Shown here piece by piece: positions 1-5,684 of a stretch of 5,684 bases of DNA. A program made the translations under genes and the position numbers. Under the pieces are notes generated by a model. That model ran no database searches, was not told the origin of the DNA, and saw only the letters and a program-made list of their open reading frames with translations. How positions within the stretch are numbered: position 1 is the first letter of the stretch; every line of letters starts with the position of its first letter. Source of the DNA: Campylobacteraceae bacterium. Lineage in GTDB: Bacteria > Campylobacterota > Campylobacteria > Campylobacterales > Sulfurospirillaceae. The stretch covers positions 1-5,684 of the forward strand of contig JALVAU010000463.1 in NCBI GenBank assembly GCA_027011025.1, given 5' to 3'.

Positions 1-870
1 TATGATCCAAACTCTGTTCCAAGAAGTGAGCAGAGTGTGGAAGAGAAGAAAACAGGTCAGGTACCAAGTCCTGTAGGAGGAGTACCCGGAGCTATTAGCA
101 ACATAGGACCAACAAAAGGTTTAGGTAGTCAGAAAAGTGCTCAAAAATATCAAAAGAGTTCAACCACCACAAATTATGAAATATCAAAAAAAGTTGTAAA
201 TACAAAAAATGCTTTCGCAACAATCAAAAAAATAAGTACAGCAGTGGTGATTGACGGGAACTATAAGTACCAAAAAGACGGAAATGGTAAAACAGGCAAA
301 GAGTTAACATATGCGCCACTAAAAAAAGAACAATTAGCACAAATAGACAATATAGTGAAACAGACTGTGGGTTACAGCAAAGCAAGAGGAGATGAAGTGA
401 CTGTGAGTAATTTGGAATTTAAGCCACTTACAAAAGTTAGCAAAAAATCTGCCACAAAAACTTTTATTGACGATATATCTTTTTATATATCACCAATTTT
501 ACCTTTGCTTAAATACATAATAGTTTTTATTCTTCTTTTTGTGTTTTATAAAAAAGTTATCTCCCCTTTTACGACTCAAATGCTAGAACAGCAGATTGAA
601 GAGGTTGATGAGGATGACAGAGCAAAAGTTTTAGATGAAGAGGAGAATGCTGAAGATACTTTGGAAAAATTTAAAAAAGCAAGACAAAAAGTAGAAGAGC
701 AGTTGGGTATAGGTGATGACTTCAATGAAGAGTCTCTGAAATATGATGTTTTGTTAGAAAAGTTAAGAAATTTATCCGATCAAAAAAGTGAAGAGGTTGC
801 TGGTCTATTGCAGGGATTGATAAAAAATGCAAATGATTTTGAGGCAGCAAATACAGGAAGAGAGATTTAA
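1..870 (+). CDS. fliF: Flagellar MS-ring protein FliF, C-terminal part (5' end outside window)
   Basis: FliF forms the MS ring in the inner membrane, the base on which the flagellar rotor and export gate are built. The reading frame is open from base 1; the GTG at 37 lies inside the gene and is not the start. The 289 visible residues are roughly the C-terminal half of a protein usually about 550-570 residues long. In order they show a GGVPGAISN segment (visible residues 26-34), an NYEISKK motif followed by a ring-building region with STAVVIDG, and VGYSKARGD before the membrane. A hydrophobic second transmembrane helix lies at about visible residues 163-183 (PLLKYIIVFILLFVFY). Next come a very acidic cytoplasmic stretch (about 195-222) and a C-terminal segment ending in LLQGLIKNANDFEAANTGREI-like sequence, which in this family binds FliG. 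The stop TAA shares its last base with the fliG start codon. The family assignment is firm; the missing N-terminal half cannot be assessed. Confidence 0.95.
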   Translation, partial: YDPNSVPRSEQSVEEKKTGQVPSPVGGVPGAISNIGPTKGLGSQKSAQKYQKSSTTTNYEISKKVVNTKNAFATIKKISTAVVIDGNYKYQKDGNGKTGKELTYAPLKKEQLAQIDNIVKQTVGYSKARGDEVTVSNLEFKPLTKVSKKSATKTFIDDISFYISPILPLLKYIIVFILLFVFYKKVISPFTTQMLEQQIEEVDEDDRAKVLDEEENAEDTLEKFKKARQKVEEQLGIGDDFNEESLKYDVLLEKLRNLSDQKSEEVAGLLQGLIKNANDFEAANTGREI

Positions 871-1895
871 TGAAGCTAAGTGAAGATCAAAAAAACCAGT
901 ATAATGAATTAAGTATGCCGGAAAAAGTTGCAATTTTACTTATCCAACTAGGCGAAGATATAACAACAAATCTCTTTTCTCACATGGAAATAGATACGGT
1001 TACGGAGATATCTAAGTACATAGCAACCGCAAAAAATATTGATAAACAGGTTGCAAATGCAATTCTTGAGGAGTTTTATGCGCTCTTACAATCAAATCAA
1101 TACATAAGAAGCGGTGGTATGGAGTATGCAAAAGAGATTTTATATAGAACTTTTGGCATGGAAGCTGCTCAAAAGATATTGGAGAAGTTATCTAAAAATA
1201 TGGAAACATCACAAAATTTTGGTTATTTGGAGCAGATAAAGCCACAACAACTTGCAGATTTTATCATAAATGAACATCCGCAAACAGTTGCCCTAATTTT
1301 GGCTCATATGGACCCTACTGCTGCTGCTGAAACTCTCTCCTTCTTCCCTGATGAATTAAGAAGTGAAGTAACAATAAGGATGGCAAATTTAGGTGAGATT
1401 TCACCTTCTGTTGTTAAAAGAGTATCGACTGTACTTGAAAATAAACTAGAATCTCTCACTTCTTACAAAGTAGAAGTTGGTGGACCAAGAGCAGTAGCTG
1501 AAATATTAAATAGACTAGGACAGAAGGCTTCTAAGACTACTATCTCATTTATAGAACAGACTGATGAGAAATTAGCCTCAGTTATCAAAGATATGATGTT
1601 CACTTTTGAAGATATTATGAAATTAGACAATACGGGCATAAGAGAGATTTTAAAAGTAGCCGATAAAAAAGATTTGATGGTAGCACTCAAAGGCTCGGGC
1701 GAGGATTTAAAAGAAAAATTTATGAGCAGTATGTCCCAAAGAGCACAAGAGGCATTTAATGAAGAGATGGGATTTTTAGGGGCTGTGAGAGTAAAAGATG
1801 TTGAGGAAGCACAAAGAAAAATAGTTGAAGAAGTTCAAAAGCTTGCAGAGCAAGGGGTTCTTCAGATTGGCGAAGCCGAAGAGATGATAGAGTAA
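870..1895 (+). CDS. fliG: Flagellar motor switch protein FliG
   Basis: FliG is the rotor protein on the cytoplasmic face of the MS ring; it takes torque from the stator and switches direction with FliM/FliN. At 341 residues it is of normal full length. The N-terminal domain (about 1-100) binds FliF. The middle domain carries the EHPQTV motif at 135-140, a FliM-contact site in the family. GGPRAVAEILN (204-214) begins the C-terminal domain, with an MFTF hinge at 243-246 corresponding to the known MFxF motif. The torque helix keeps the charged positions known from E. coli: K274, R291, E298, E299 and R307, with Glu-Glu replacing the E. coli Asp-Asp. The ATG at 870 overlaps the fliF stop (TAATG). 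An AGGAAG ribosome site at 855-860 lies inside fliF, nine bases upstream, so coupled translation with fliF is likely. Only the product's switching partners, not chemotaxis genes, are absent from this window. Confidence 0.98.
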   Translation: MKLSEDQKNQYNELSMPEKVAILLIQLGEDITTNLFSHMEIDTVTEISKYIATAKNIDKQVANAILEEFYALLQSNQYIRSGGMEYAKEILYRTFGMEAAQKILEKLSKNMETSQNFGYLEQIKPQQLADFIINEHPQTVALILAHMDPTAAAETLSFFPDELRSEVTIRMANLGEISPSVVKRVSTVLENKLESLTSYKVEVGGPRAVAEILNRLGQKASKTTISFIEQTDEKLASVIKDMMFTFEDIMKLDNTGIREILKVADKKDLMVALKGSGEDLKEKFMSSMSQRAQEAFNEEMGFLGAVRVKDVEEAQRKIVEEVQKLAEQGVLQIGEAEEMIE

Positions 1896-1908
1896 AGGAA
1901 TCTTTGGT

Positions 1909-2688
1909 ATGGATAATATTATAGAACAAGATAAATTAGGAAGGCATACGGTTCAAAGGTACAGATTTAAGGTATTGGGCTCTATGACAACTGATGATAT
2001 GCAAACAGAAGATGAGATTCAAGAAATCCCTCTCGTAGAAAAGAAAAGTGTAAAAAAAGATGATAAAGTAGATGATAGCCAAAATAAGTTTGTTGAAGAA
2101 CTGCTTAAAAAGAGTGATACACTATCTACAAATATCATAAAATTACAAATGCAAATAGAGAAGCAAGAGAGTGAGTTTGAAAATAGATTAAAAGAGAGTA
2201 TTGCAAGAGAGAAAGAGATAGCATTTGATGAGGGGTACTCTAAGGCTAAATCTGAATTGGAGTCAAGTTTCAGTGAAAAATCCATAAACTATATAGAGTC
2301 TGCAAAGAAACTAAGTCAAAAAGCTGAAGAGTTTGATAAGTTTTTAAAAAATCTTGAAAAAAACTTACTAGATACTTCCTTGGAAGTGGCAAGAGAAGTG
2401 ATAAAAAAGGAGATAGAGATTTCTAGCTCAAAGGTTGCTGAGGCCCTTGCAAAAGAGTTAATAGACGATTTGAAAGATGCCAACAAAATTACTCTAAAAG
2501 TAAATCCAAAGGACTTTGATGCCTTGCAAAAAGTTTTTGCTAACAGTGCCAAAATAGATGTAGAAGCAGATAGTGCTATATCTCTTGGAGGGGTTGTTTT
2601 GCTTAGTGAAAAAGGAAATTTAGATGGAAATTTATCTTCAAGGCTGGAAAAAGTAAAATATCTATTGCAGAGTGAAGTTGAATCATAA
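1909..2688 (+). CDS. fliH: Flagellar assembly protein FliH (export ATPase regulator)
   Basis: FliH is the peripheral stalk-like partner of the flagellar type III export ATPase FliI; it holds FliI inactive and tethers it to the C-ring and export gate. The 259 residues show three parts. A short N-terminal segment contains VQRYRFKVLG (15-24), the likely docking end. A charged, helical, coiled-coil-like centre spans about 60-165 and contains one AxxxGxxxA element (A105, G109, A113), of the glycine-spaced type typical of FliH. A C-terminal domain resembling V-ATPase subunit E follows, ending with a SLGGVVLLSEKGNLDG segment (225-240) and SRLEKV. The start is the ATG 13 bases after the fliG stop, preceded by AAAGGA at 1894-1899. 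The protein has no tryptophan at all. The order fliF-fliG-fliH supports the call, since FliH diverges strongly in sequence; the C-terminal signature is what makes it convincing. Confidence 0.92.
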   Translation: MDNIIEQDKLGRHTVQRYRFKVLGSMTTDDMQTEDEIQEIPLVEKKSVKKDDKVDDSQNKFVEELLKKSDTLSTNIIKLQMQIEKQESEFENRLKESIAREKEIAFDEGYSKAKSELESSFSEKSINYIESAKKLSQKAEEFDKFLKNLEKNLLDTSLEVAREVIKKEIEISSSKVAEALAKELIDDLKDANKITLKVNPKDFDALQKVFANSAKIDVEADSAISLGGVVLLSEKGNLDGNLSSRLEKVKYLLQSEVES

Positions 2689-2717
2689 ATTTTTTGATAA
2701 GATAATTCAGGATAAAA

Positions 2718-4547
2718 ATGGAAATTAAAAACAAAAATATACAAGAATTAAAAGATTTATGTGTATCTCTAAGAGATAAAATCATAAAAATTGTTAGTAA
2801 AAACGGTGGACACTTAAGCAGTAATGTAGGCGCTGTCGAATTAATAGTGGCTATGCACTATGTTTTTGACAGCAAAAAAGATCCATTTATATTTGATGTA
2901 AGTCATCAGTCTTATGCGCACAAATTATTGACTGACAGATGGGATAGCTTTGATACATTAAGAGAGTTTGATGGTCTTAGCGGATATACAAAGCCTAGTG
3001 AGTCAGATGCCGATTATTTTATCGCCGGTCATAGTTCTACCTCTATATCATTAGCAGTTGGTGCGGCCAAAGCTATAAAACTAAAAAATGAGAGTGATAA
3101 GAGAACCCCAGTCGCATTGATAGGTGATGGCTCTATGAGTGCCGGGATGGTTTATGAAGCATTAAATGAGTTAGGATTTAGAAAGTATCCAGTAGTCATC
3201 ATACTTAATGACAACAAGATGAGTATATCTAAGCCAATCGGAGCAATATCTAGTTTTCTTTCACATGCAATGGCGGGTAATTTTTATCAAAAGATGAAGA
3301 GAACAACAGAACAAATTTTAGAATACCTTCCCGAGAGTGCTACTTATATGGCAAAAAGATTTGAAGAAGGATTTAAGCTAATAACCCCGGGTATCTTATT
3401 TGAAGAGCTTGGAATTGACTATATAGGACCGATAGACGGACACAACCTAGAGAGCCTGATTACTGTTTTTGAAACCGCGAAATCTCTAAAAAAACCTGTG
3501 ATTATACATACTCAAACCCTAAAAGGAAAAGGGTACGAAAAAGCAGAAGGTTACTATGAAAATTGGCATGGTGTAGGACCTTTTGATATAGCTAGCGGTA
3601 AATCTCTAAAAAAAAGCAATGCCAAGAGCGCAACTGTGATGTATAGTGAAGCACTTTTGGATTTAGCAAACAGATATGAAAATATTGTAGGGGTTACAGC
3701 TGCTATGCCTAGCGGAACAGGCATGGATAGATTGATAGATGCCTATCCTGATCGCTTCTGGGATGTAGCGATTGCTGAACAACATGCTGTTACCTCGATG
3801 TGTGCTATGGCGAAAGAGGGCTTTAAGCCATTTGTTACTATATATTCTACTTTTTTGCAAAGAGCTTATGACCAGGTGATACATGATGCCTGTATTATGA
3901 ATTTAAGTGTAGTGTTTGCAATGGATAGAGCTGGAATTGTAGGAGAGGATGGAGAGACGCATCAAGGAGCATTTGACATATCATATCTAAGTGCCATACC
4001 AAACATGACACTACTTGCTCCAAGAGATGAAAAAAGTATGCATAAAGCTTTAGAGTACGCATATAAACATATTGGACCAATAGCCATAAGATATCCAAGA
4101 GGAGCATTCGTGGAGTCTTTGGTGGAGGGAGACGAAGCATTTGAGTATGGAAAGGCAGAAATACTCACAGAAGAAGATGATGCAAAAATCCTAATGCTCG
4201 GATATGGAAATGGCGTAGGAAGAGCTATGCAAACAGCACTTTTGCTGAAAAATGATGATATAAATTCTTGCGTAGTTGACTTAAAATTTGCTAAACCACT
4301 AGACGAAGAACTTCTTGTAAACCTAGCAAAAAAATACAAAAAATGGTTTGTTTTCAGTGATAGTGCAAAATATGGTGGTATAGGCTCATTATTAGGATTG
4401 CTCAAAGAAAAATATTTACTACATGTAGAGATCGAAAGTTTTGAATATGAAGATGAATTTATCAGACACGGAAATACAAAGCTAGTAGAAGAGTCTATGG
4501 GATTGCTTCCTGCGCAATTAGCACAAAGGATAGTTAAAAGGCTCTAA
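2718..4547 (+). CDS. dxs: 1-deoxy-D-xylulose-5-phosphate synthase (DXS)
   Basis: DXS is a cytoplasmic thiamine-diphosphate enzyme that joins pyruvate and glyceraldehyde 3-phosphate, with loss of CO2, to 1-deoxy-D-xylulose 5-phosphate. This is the first step of the MEP route to isoprenoids, and the product also feeds thiamine and pyridoxal synthesis. The 609 residues match the family (about 610-640). Visible signatures are GGHLSSNVGAVEL with H32, DVSHQSYAHK with H63, AGHSSTSIS (103-111), the thiamine-diphosphate motif GDGS (136-139) to NDN (164-166), GPIDGHN (237-243), and WHGVGPFD with H284. The second domain has IAEQHAV with the catalytic glutamate E354, YSTFLQRAYDQ with Y376, DRAGIVGEDGETHQGAFD with R404, D411 and H415, and RYPRG (458-462). 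A transketolase C-terminal domain ends the chain. The ATG is preceded by AGGA at 2709-2712. The gene follows fliH by 29 bases on the same strand and probably shares its transcript, an arrangement known from Campylobacter. All catalytic positions I can check are intact. Confidence 0.98.
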   Translation: MEIKNKNIQELKDLCVSLRDKIIKIVSKNGGHLSSNVGAVELIVAMHYVFDSKKDPFIFDVSHQSYAHKLLTDRWDSFDTLREFDGLSGYTKPSESDADYFIAGHSSTSISLAVGAAKAIKLKNESDKRTPVALIGDGSMSAGMVYEALNELGFRKYPVVIILNDNKMSISKPIGAISSFLSHAMAGNFYQKMKRTTEQILEYLPESATYMAKRFEEGFKLITPGILFEELGIDYIGPIDGHNLESLITVFETAKSLKKPVIIHTQTLKGKGYEKAEGYYENWHGVGPFDIASGKSLKKSNAKSATVMYSEALLDLANRYENIVGVTAAMPSGTGMDRLIDAYPDRFWDVAIAEQHAVTSMCAMAKEGFKPFVTIYSTFLQRAYDQVIHDACIMNLSVVFAMDRAGIVGEDGETHQGAFDISYLSAIPNMTLLAPRDEKSMHKALEYAYKHIGPIAIRYPRGAFVESLVEGDEAFEYGKAEILTEEDDAKILMLGYGNGVGRAMQTALLLKNDDINSCVVDLKFAKPLDEELLVNLAKKYKKWFVFSDSAKYGGIGSLLGLLKEKYLLHVEIESFEYEDEFIRHGNTKLVEESMGLLPAQLAQRIVKRL

Positions 4548-4560
4548 GGAGAGCCTTTTA
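4535..4560. terminator. Bidirectional hairpin terminator between dxs and ahpC
   Basis: A perfect 11-bp stem (4535-4545 pairing with 4550-4560) encloses an AAGG loop. Its core reads AAAAGGCTCT / AGAGCCTTTT. Because the stem is flanked by A's and T's symmetrically, each strand ends the hairpin with TTTT, so it can act for dxs on the plus strand and for the convergent peroxiredoxin gene on the minus strand. The T-tracts are short (four bases, then A), so efficiency is uncertain. The left arm begins inside the last codons of dxs, and the dxs stop TAA (4545-4547) lies at the stem-loop junction. Confidence 0.85.
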
Positions 4561-4562
4561 TA

Positions 4563-4578
4563 AAGAATTATAATTCTT
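4563..4578. repeat. 16-bp perfect palindrome at the ahpC 3' end
   Basis: AAGAATTATAATTCTT is a perfect palindrome covering the last codons and the stop of the peroxiredoxin gene (stop at 4570-4568 on the minus strand). It starts three bases after the terminator hairpin. It has no loop and only two G/C pairs, so it would be a weak RNA hairpin. It may be chance in A/T-rich DNA or an accessory to termination. Confidence 0.4.
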
Positions 4579-5164
4579 CAGAATGCTTTGCTAGATAGTC
4601 AGCAACACCTTCGGTTGAAGCTTTCATACCTTCATCGCCTTTATTCCATCCTGCTGGACAAACTTCACCGTATTCGTTTGTGAAAAGCATGGCATCTACC
4701 ATTCTAAGCATTTCATCAACATTTCTGCCAAGTGGCAAGTCATTGATAACAGCATGTCTAACAGTTCCATCTATTCCTATTAGAAATGAGCCTCTTAGTG
4801 CAACACTTTCATTTAGTAAAACATCAAAATCTCTTGATATTTGCTTGGTTAAATCTGCTACTAGTGGAAATTTAATTCTGCCAATTCCACCTTCTTCTAC
4901 TGGAGTTTCTCTCCATGCAAAATGTGAAAATTGACTATCAACTGAAACACCAATTACATTGATACCTCTACTTTTAAACTCTTCAATTCTGTGAGAGAAA
5001 GCAATGATTTCACTAGGGCATACAAATGTAAAATCTAATGGATAGAAAAATAGGACAGTTCCCATCTCTCCAAAGTTTTCATAAAGATTAAAATCCTCTA
5101 CTATTGATCCGTCTTCTAATACTGCTGTTGCAGTAAAATCTGGTGCTTTGTTTGTAACTAACAT
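4568..5164 (-). CDS. ahpC: Typical 2-Cys peroxiredoxin (AhpC/Tsa family)
   Basis: This cytoplasmic thiol peroxidase reduces hydrogen peroxide, organic hydroperoxides and probably peroxynitrite. At 198 residues it is of normal length. The peroxidatic cysteine is C49 in PLDFTFVCPSE, giving the family motif P42-x3-T46-x2-C49. R124 in ALRGSFLI completes the active site, and the resolving cysteine is C169 in EVCPAGW. The long C-terminal tail and GGIG at 92-95 place it in the Prx1/AhpC group that forms dimers and decamers. The start ATG (5164-5162) has a strong AAGGAG site at 5175-5170, five bases away. No ahpF lies in the window. In Helicobacter the related enzyme is recycled by thioredoxin, so a thioredoxin partner is inferred. 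The gene converges on dxs, separated by 20 bases, and diverges from the ferredoxin gene. By analogy with C. jejuni, peroxide- and iron-responsive control by PerR is plausible, but no clear operator was seen. The name tsaA would be equally acceptable. Confidence 0.96.
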   Translation of the reverse strand: MLVTNKAPDFTATAVLEDGSIVEDFNLYENFGEMGTVLFFYPLDFTFVCPSEIIAFSHRIEEFKSRGINVIGVSVDSQFSHFAWRETPVEEGGIGRIKFPLVADLTKQISRDFDVLLNESVALRGSFLIGIDGTVRHAVINDLPLGRNVDEMLRMVDAMLFTNEYGEVCPAGWNKGDEGMKASTEGVADYLAKHSEEL

Positions 5165-5201
5165 ATTTTCTCCTTAAATAATAATTTTTCTTAAAAACAA
5201 A

Positions 5202-5210
5202 ATTATATCA
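5202..5210 (-). promoter_or_regulatory. Extended -10 promoter for ahpC
   Basis: Read on the minus strand, 5210-5202 is TGATATAAT, a perfect extended -10 (TGn followed by TATAAT). Transcription would start near 5195, giving a leader of about 30 bases that contains the AAGGAG ribosome site. No -35 match is present at the expected distance, as is usual for sigma-70 promoters in Campylobacter and Helicobacter. A second TATAAT without the TG lies slightly upstream at 5223-5218 and could be an alternative start. Confidence 0.65.
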
Positions 5211-5341
5211 TTTTAATATTATAGTAAGATTAATTATTTTTTAACCTATTGCTCCACCAATAACTAATTTCATATATATTTTATATTTTTCTGTATATTT
5301 ATAAATTAATGGTTACTTTTATTTCTATTTTAATTTTCTTG

Positions 5342-5350
5342 TGATATAGT
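5342..5350 (+). promoter_or_regulatory. Extended -10 promoter for fdxA
   Basis: TGATATAGT at 5342-5350 is an extended -10 (TGn then TATAGT), with a predicted start near 5357 and a leader of about 22 bases. Upstream, at about 5317-5340, there are repeated T-tracts, the pattern that replaces the -35 box in many Campylobacter sigma-70 promoters. The ribosome site AAGGAG at 5368-5373 lies five bases before the start codon. Confidence 0.65.
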
Positions 5351-5378
5351 TTCGTATAAACCAAATTAAGGAGATGAT

Positions 5379-5663
5379 ATGGCTGTAAAAATTACAGATA
5401 TTTGTATAGCATGTGGCGCTTGTATAGATGAGTGTCCAGTAGAGGCGATTGTTGATGATGATGATAACCCAACAGGGGAAGATATATACTATGTATATGC
5501 TGATAAATGTGTAGAGTGCGTTGGTTATCATGATGAGCCAGCTTGTGCTGCAGCGTGTCCGACTGAAGGCTGTATAGTTTGGAGTGATGTTGTTGATGGA
5601 CAGCCAAGCCGTGATGAAATTGGAGCAGACCTTAGAAAAGGCGATACTCCTTGCGTAGAATAG
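5379..5663 (+). CDS. fdxA: 2[4Fe-4S] ferredoxin, Allochromatium type (FdxA)
   Basis: This is a small soluble electron carrier of 94 residues with two [4Fe-4S] clusters. The first motif is C9-x2-C12-x2-C15-x3-C19-P. The second is C44-x2-C47-x8-C56-x3-C60-P. By the known fold, C9, C12, C15 and C60 bind one cluster and C19, C44, C47 and C56 the other. The eight-residue loop between the second and third cysteines of the second motif, plus a C-terminal extension of about 30 residues, mark the Allochromatium vinosum type, known for very low potentials. Two extra cysteines, C65 and C92, are present. The protein is acidic, with a DDDDN run at 26-30. The ATG has a strong AAGGAG site. In C. jejuni a ferredoxin gene divergent from ahpC is iron-induced and needed for aerotolerance; the same role is inferred here. 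Its redox partners cannot be named from this window. The gene is complete, ending 21 bases before the window edge. Confidence 0.95.
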   Translation: MAVKITDICIACGACIDECPVEAIVDDDDNPTGEDIYYVYADKCVECVGYHDEPACAAACPTEGCIVWSDVVDGQPSRDEIGADLRKGDTPCVE

Positions 5664-5684
5664 CGTAAATATTTTGAGATGATT

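Larger units (their letters stand above)
5165..5378. other. Divergent ahpC-fdxA regulatory spacer
   Basis: This 214-base spacer separates two outward-reading genes and is very A/T-rich. It contains one promoter candidate towards each gene near its edges and several poly-T tracts. The middle holds a single less A/T-rich patch at about 5245-5262 (CCTATTGCTCCACCAATA), which includes a weak inverted repeat of TATTG and CAATA with a six-base loop. No tRNA or other RNA gene and no convincing long inverted repeat was recognised. Operators for iron or peroxide regulators would be expected here from the C. jejuni analogy, but A/T bias makes any match by eye unreliable. Confidence 0.8.

Noticed and set aside
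37..39. GTG as the start of a 277-residue protein
   Set aside because: The frame is open back to base 1 and the upstream residues (YDPNSVPRSEQS) continue the FliF sequence, so this is an internal valine codon.
1463..1690. 75-codon minus-strand ORF inside fliG
   Set aside because: It is wholly antisense to a well-conserved gene and has no supporting start signal.
2691..2706. Possible dxs promoter (TTTTTTGATAAGATAAT region)
   Set aside because: GATAAT at 2701-2706 would start transcription at or past the AGGA ribosome site, and TGATAA is a poor -10; too weak to call.
2316..2744. 142-codon minus-strand ORF across the end of fliH and the start of dxs
   Set aside because: Its low-complexity Ser/Phe/Lys composition is what A-rich coding DNA gives when read in reverse; fliH and dxs explain the region.
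3962..4405. 147-codon minus-strand ORF inside dxs
   Set aside because: It is serine- and leucine-rich antisense noise over a highly conserved enzyme; no ribosome site and no recognisable domain.
4680..4934. 84-codon plus-strand ORF inside the peroxiredoxin gene
   Set aside because: It is antisense to a clear peroxiredoxin whose catalytic motifs are in the opposite frame.
5205..5236. PerR-type operator (TTATAATnATTATAA) upstream of ahpC
   Set aside because: Several partial matches such as ATTATAG occur, but none keeps both half-sites at the right spacing, and the DNA is so A/T-rich that partial matches are expected.
5325..5607. Minus-strand ORFs across the ferredoxin gene
   Set aside because: The plus-strand frame has all eight cluster cysteines in correct spacing and a strong ribosome site; the reverse frames are low-complexity.

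Overview
The window reads as an ordinary chromosomal segment from an AT-rich member of the Campylobacterota (the former Epsilonproteobacteria). Three things point there: the gene string fliF-fliG-fliH-dxs, the strongly AGA- and A/T-biased codon use, and a divergent ahpC/fdxA pair as known from Campylobacter jejuni. A genus such as Sulfurimonas, Sulfurovum or Arcobacter is plausible, but the sequence read by eye does not decide this.

Positions 1-2688 (+) hold three flagellar basal-body genes. They are the C-terminal half of the MS-ring protein FliF (5' end outside the window), the complete rotor/switch protein FliG, and the complete export-ATPase regulator FliH. fliF and fliG overlap by one base and fliG and fliH are 13 bases apart, so they look co-transcribed and partly translationally coupled. 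After 29 bases comes dxs (2718-4547, +), encoding 1-deoxy-D-xylulose-5-phosphate synthase, the entry enzyme of the MEP isoprenoid pathway. It probably shares the flagellar transcript. A strong symmetric hairpin overlapping the dxs stop closes the unit and can serve as a shared terminator for the convergent gene that follows.

Positions 4568-5164 (-) encode a typical 2-Cys peroxiredoxin (AhpC/Tsa type). A 214-base, very AT-rich divergent spacer follows (5165-5378), with a good extended -10 promoter for each flanking gene. Positions 5379-5663 (+) encode a complete 2[4Fe-4S] ferredoxin of the Allochromatium type (FdxA). In C. jejuni the equivalent divergent pair is linked to iron-dependent oxidative-stress defence and aerotolerance, and the same role is inferred here. 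The last 21 bases hold nothing recognisable.

I found no undescribed system. Every stretch longer than about 100 bases is explained by well-known genes except the divergent spacer. The observations below are small: a coding-overlapping bidirectional terminator, a neighbouring 16-bp palindrome, matched divergent promoters, a possible 10-codon ORF in the spacer, and some family-level residue features.
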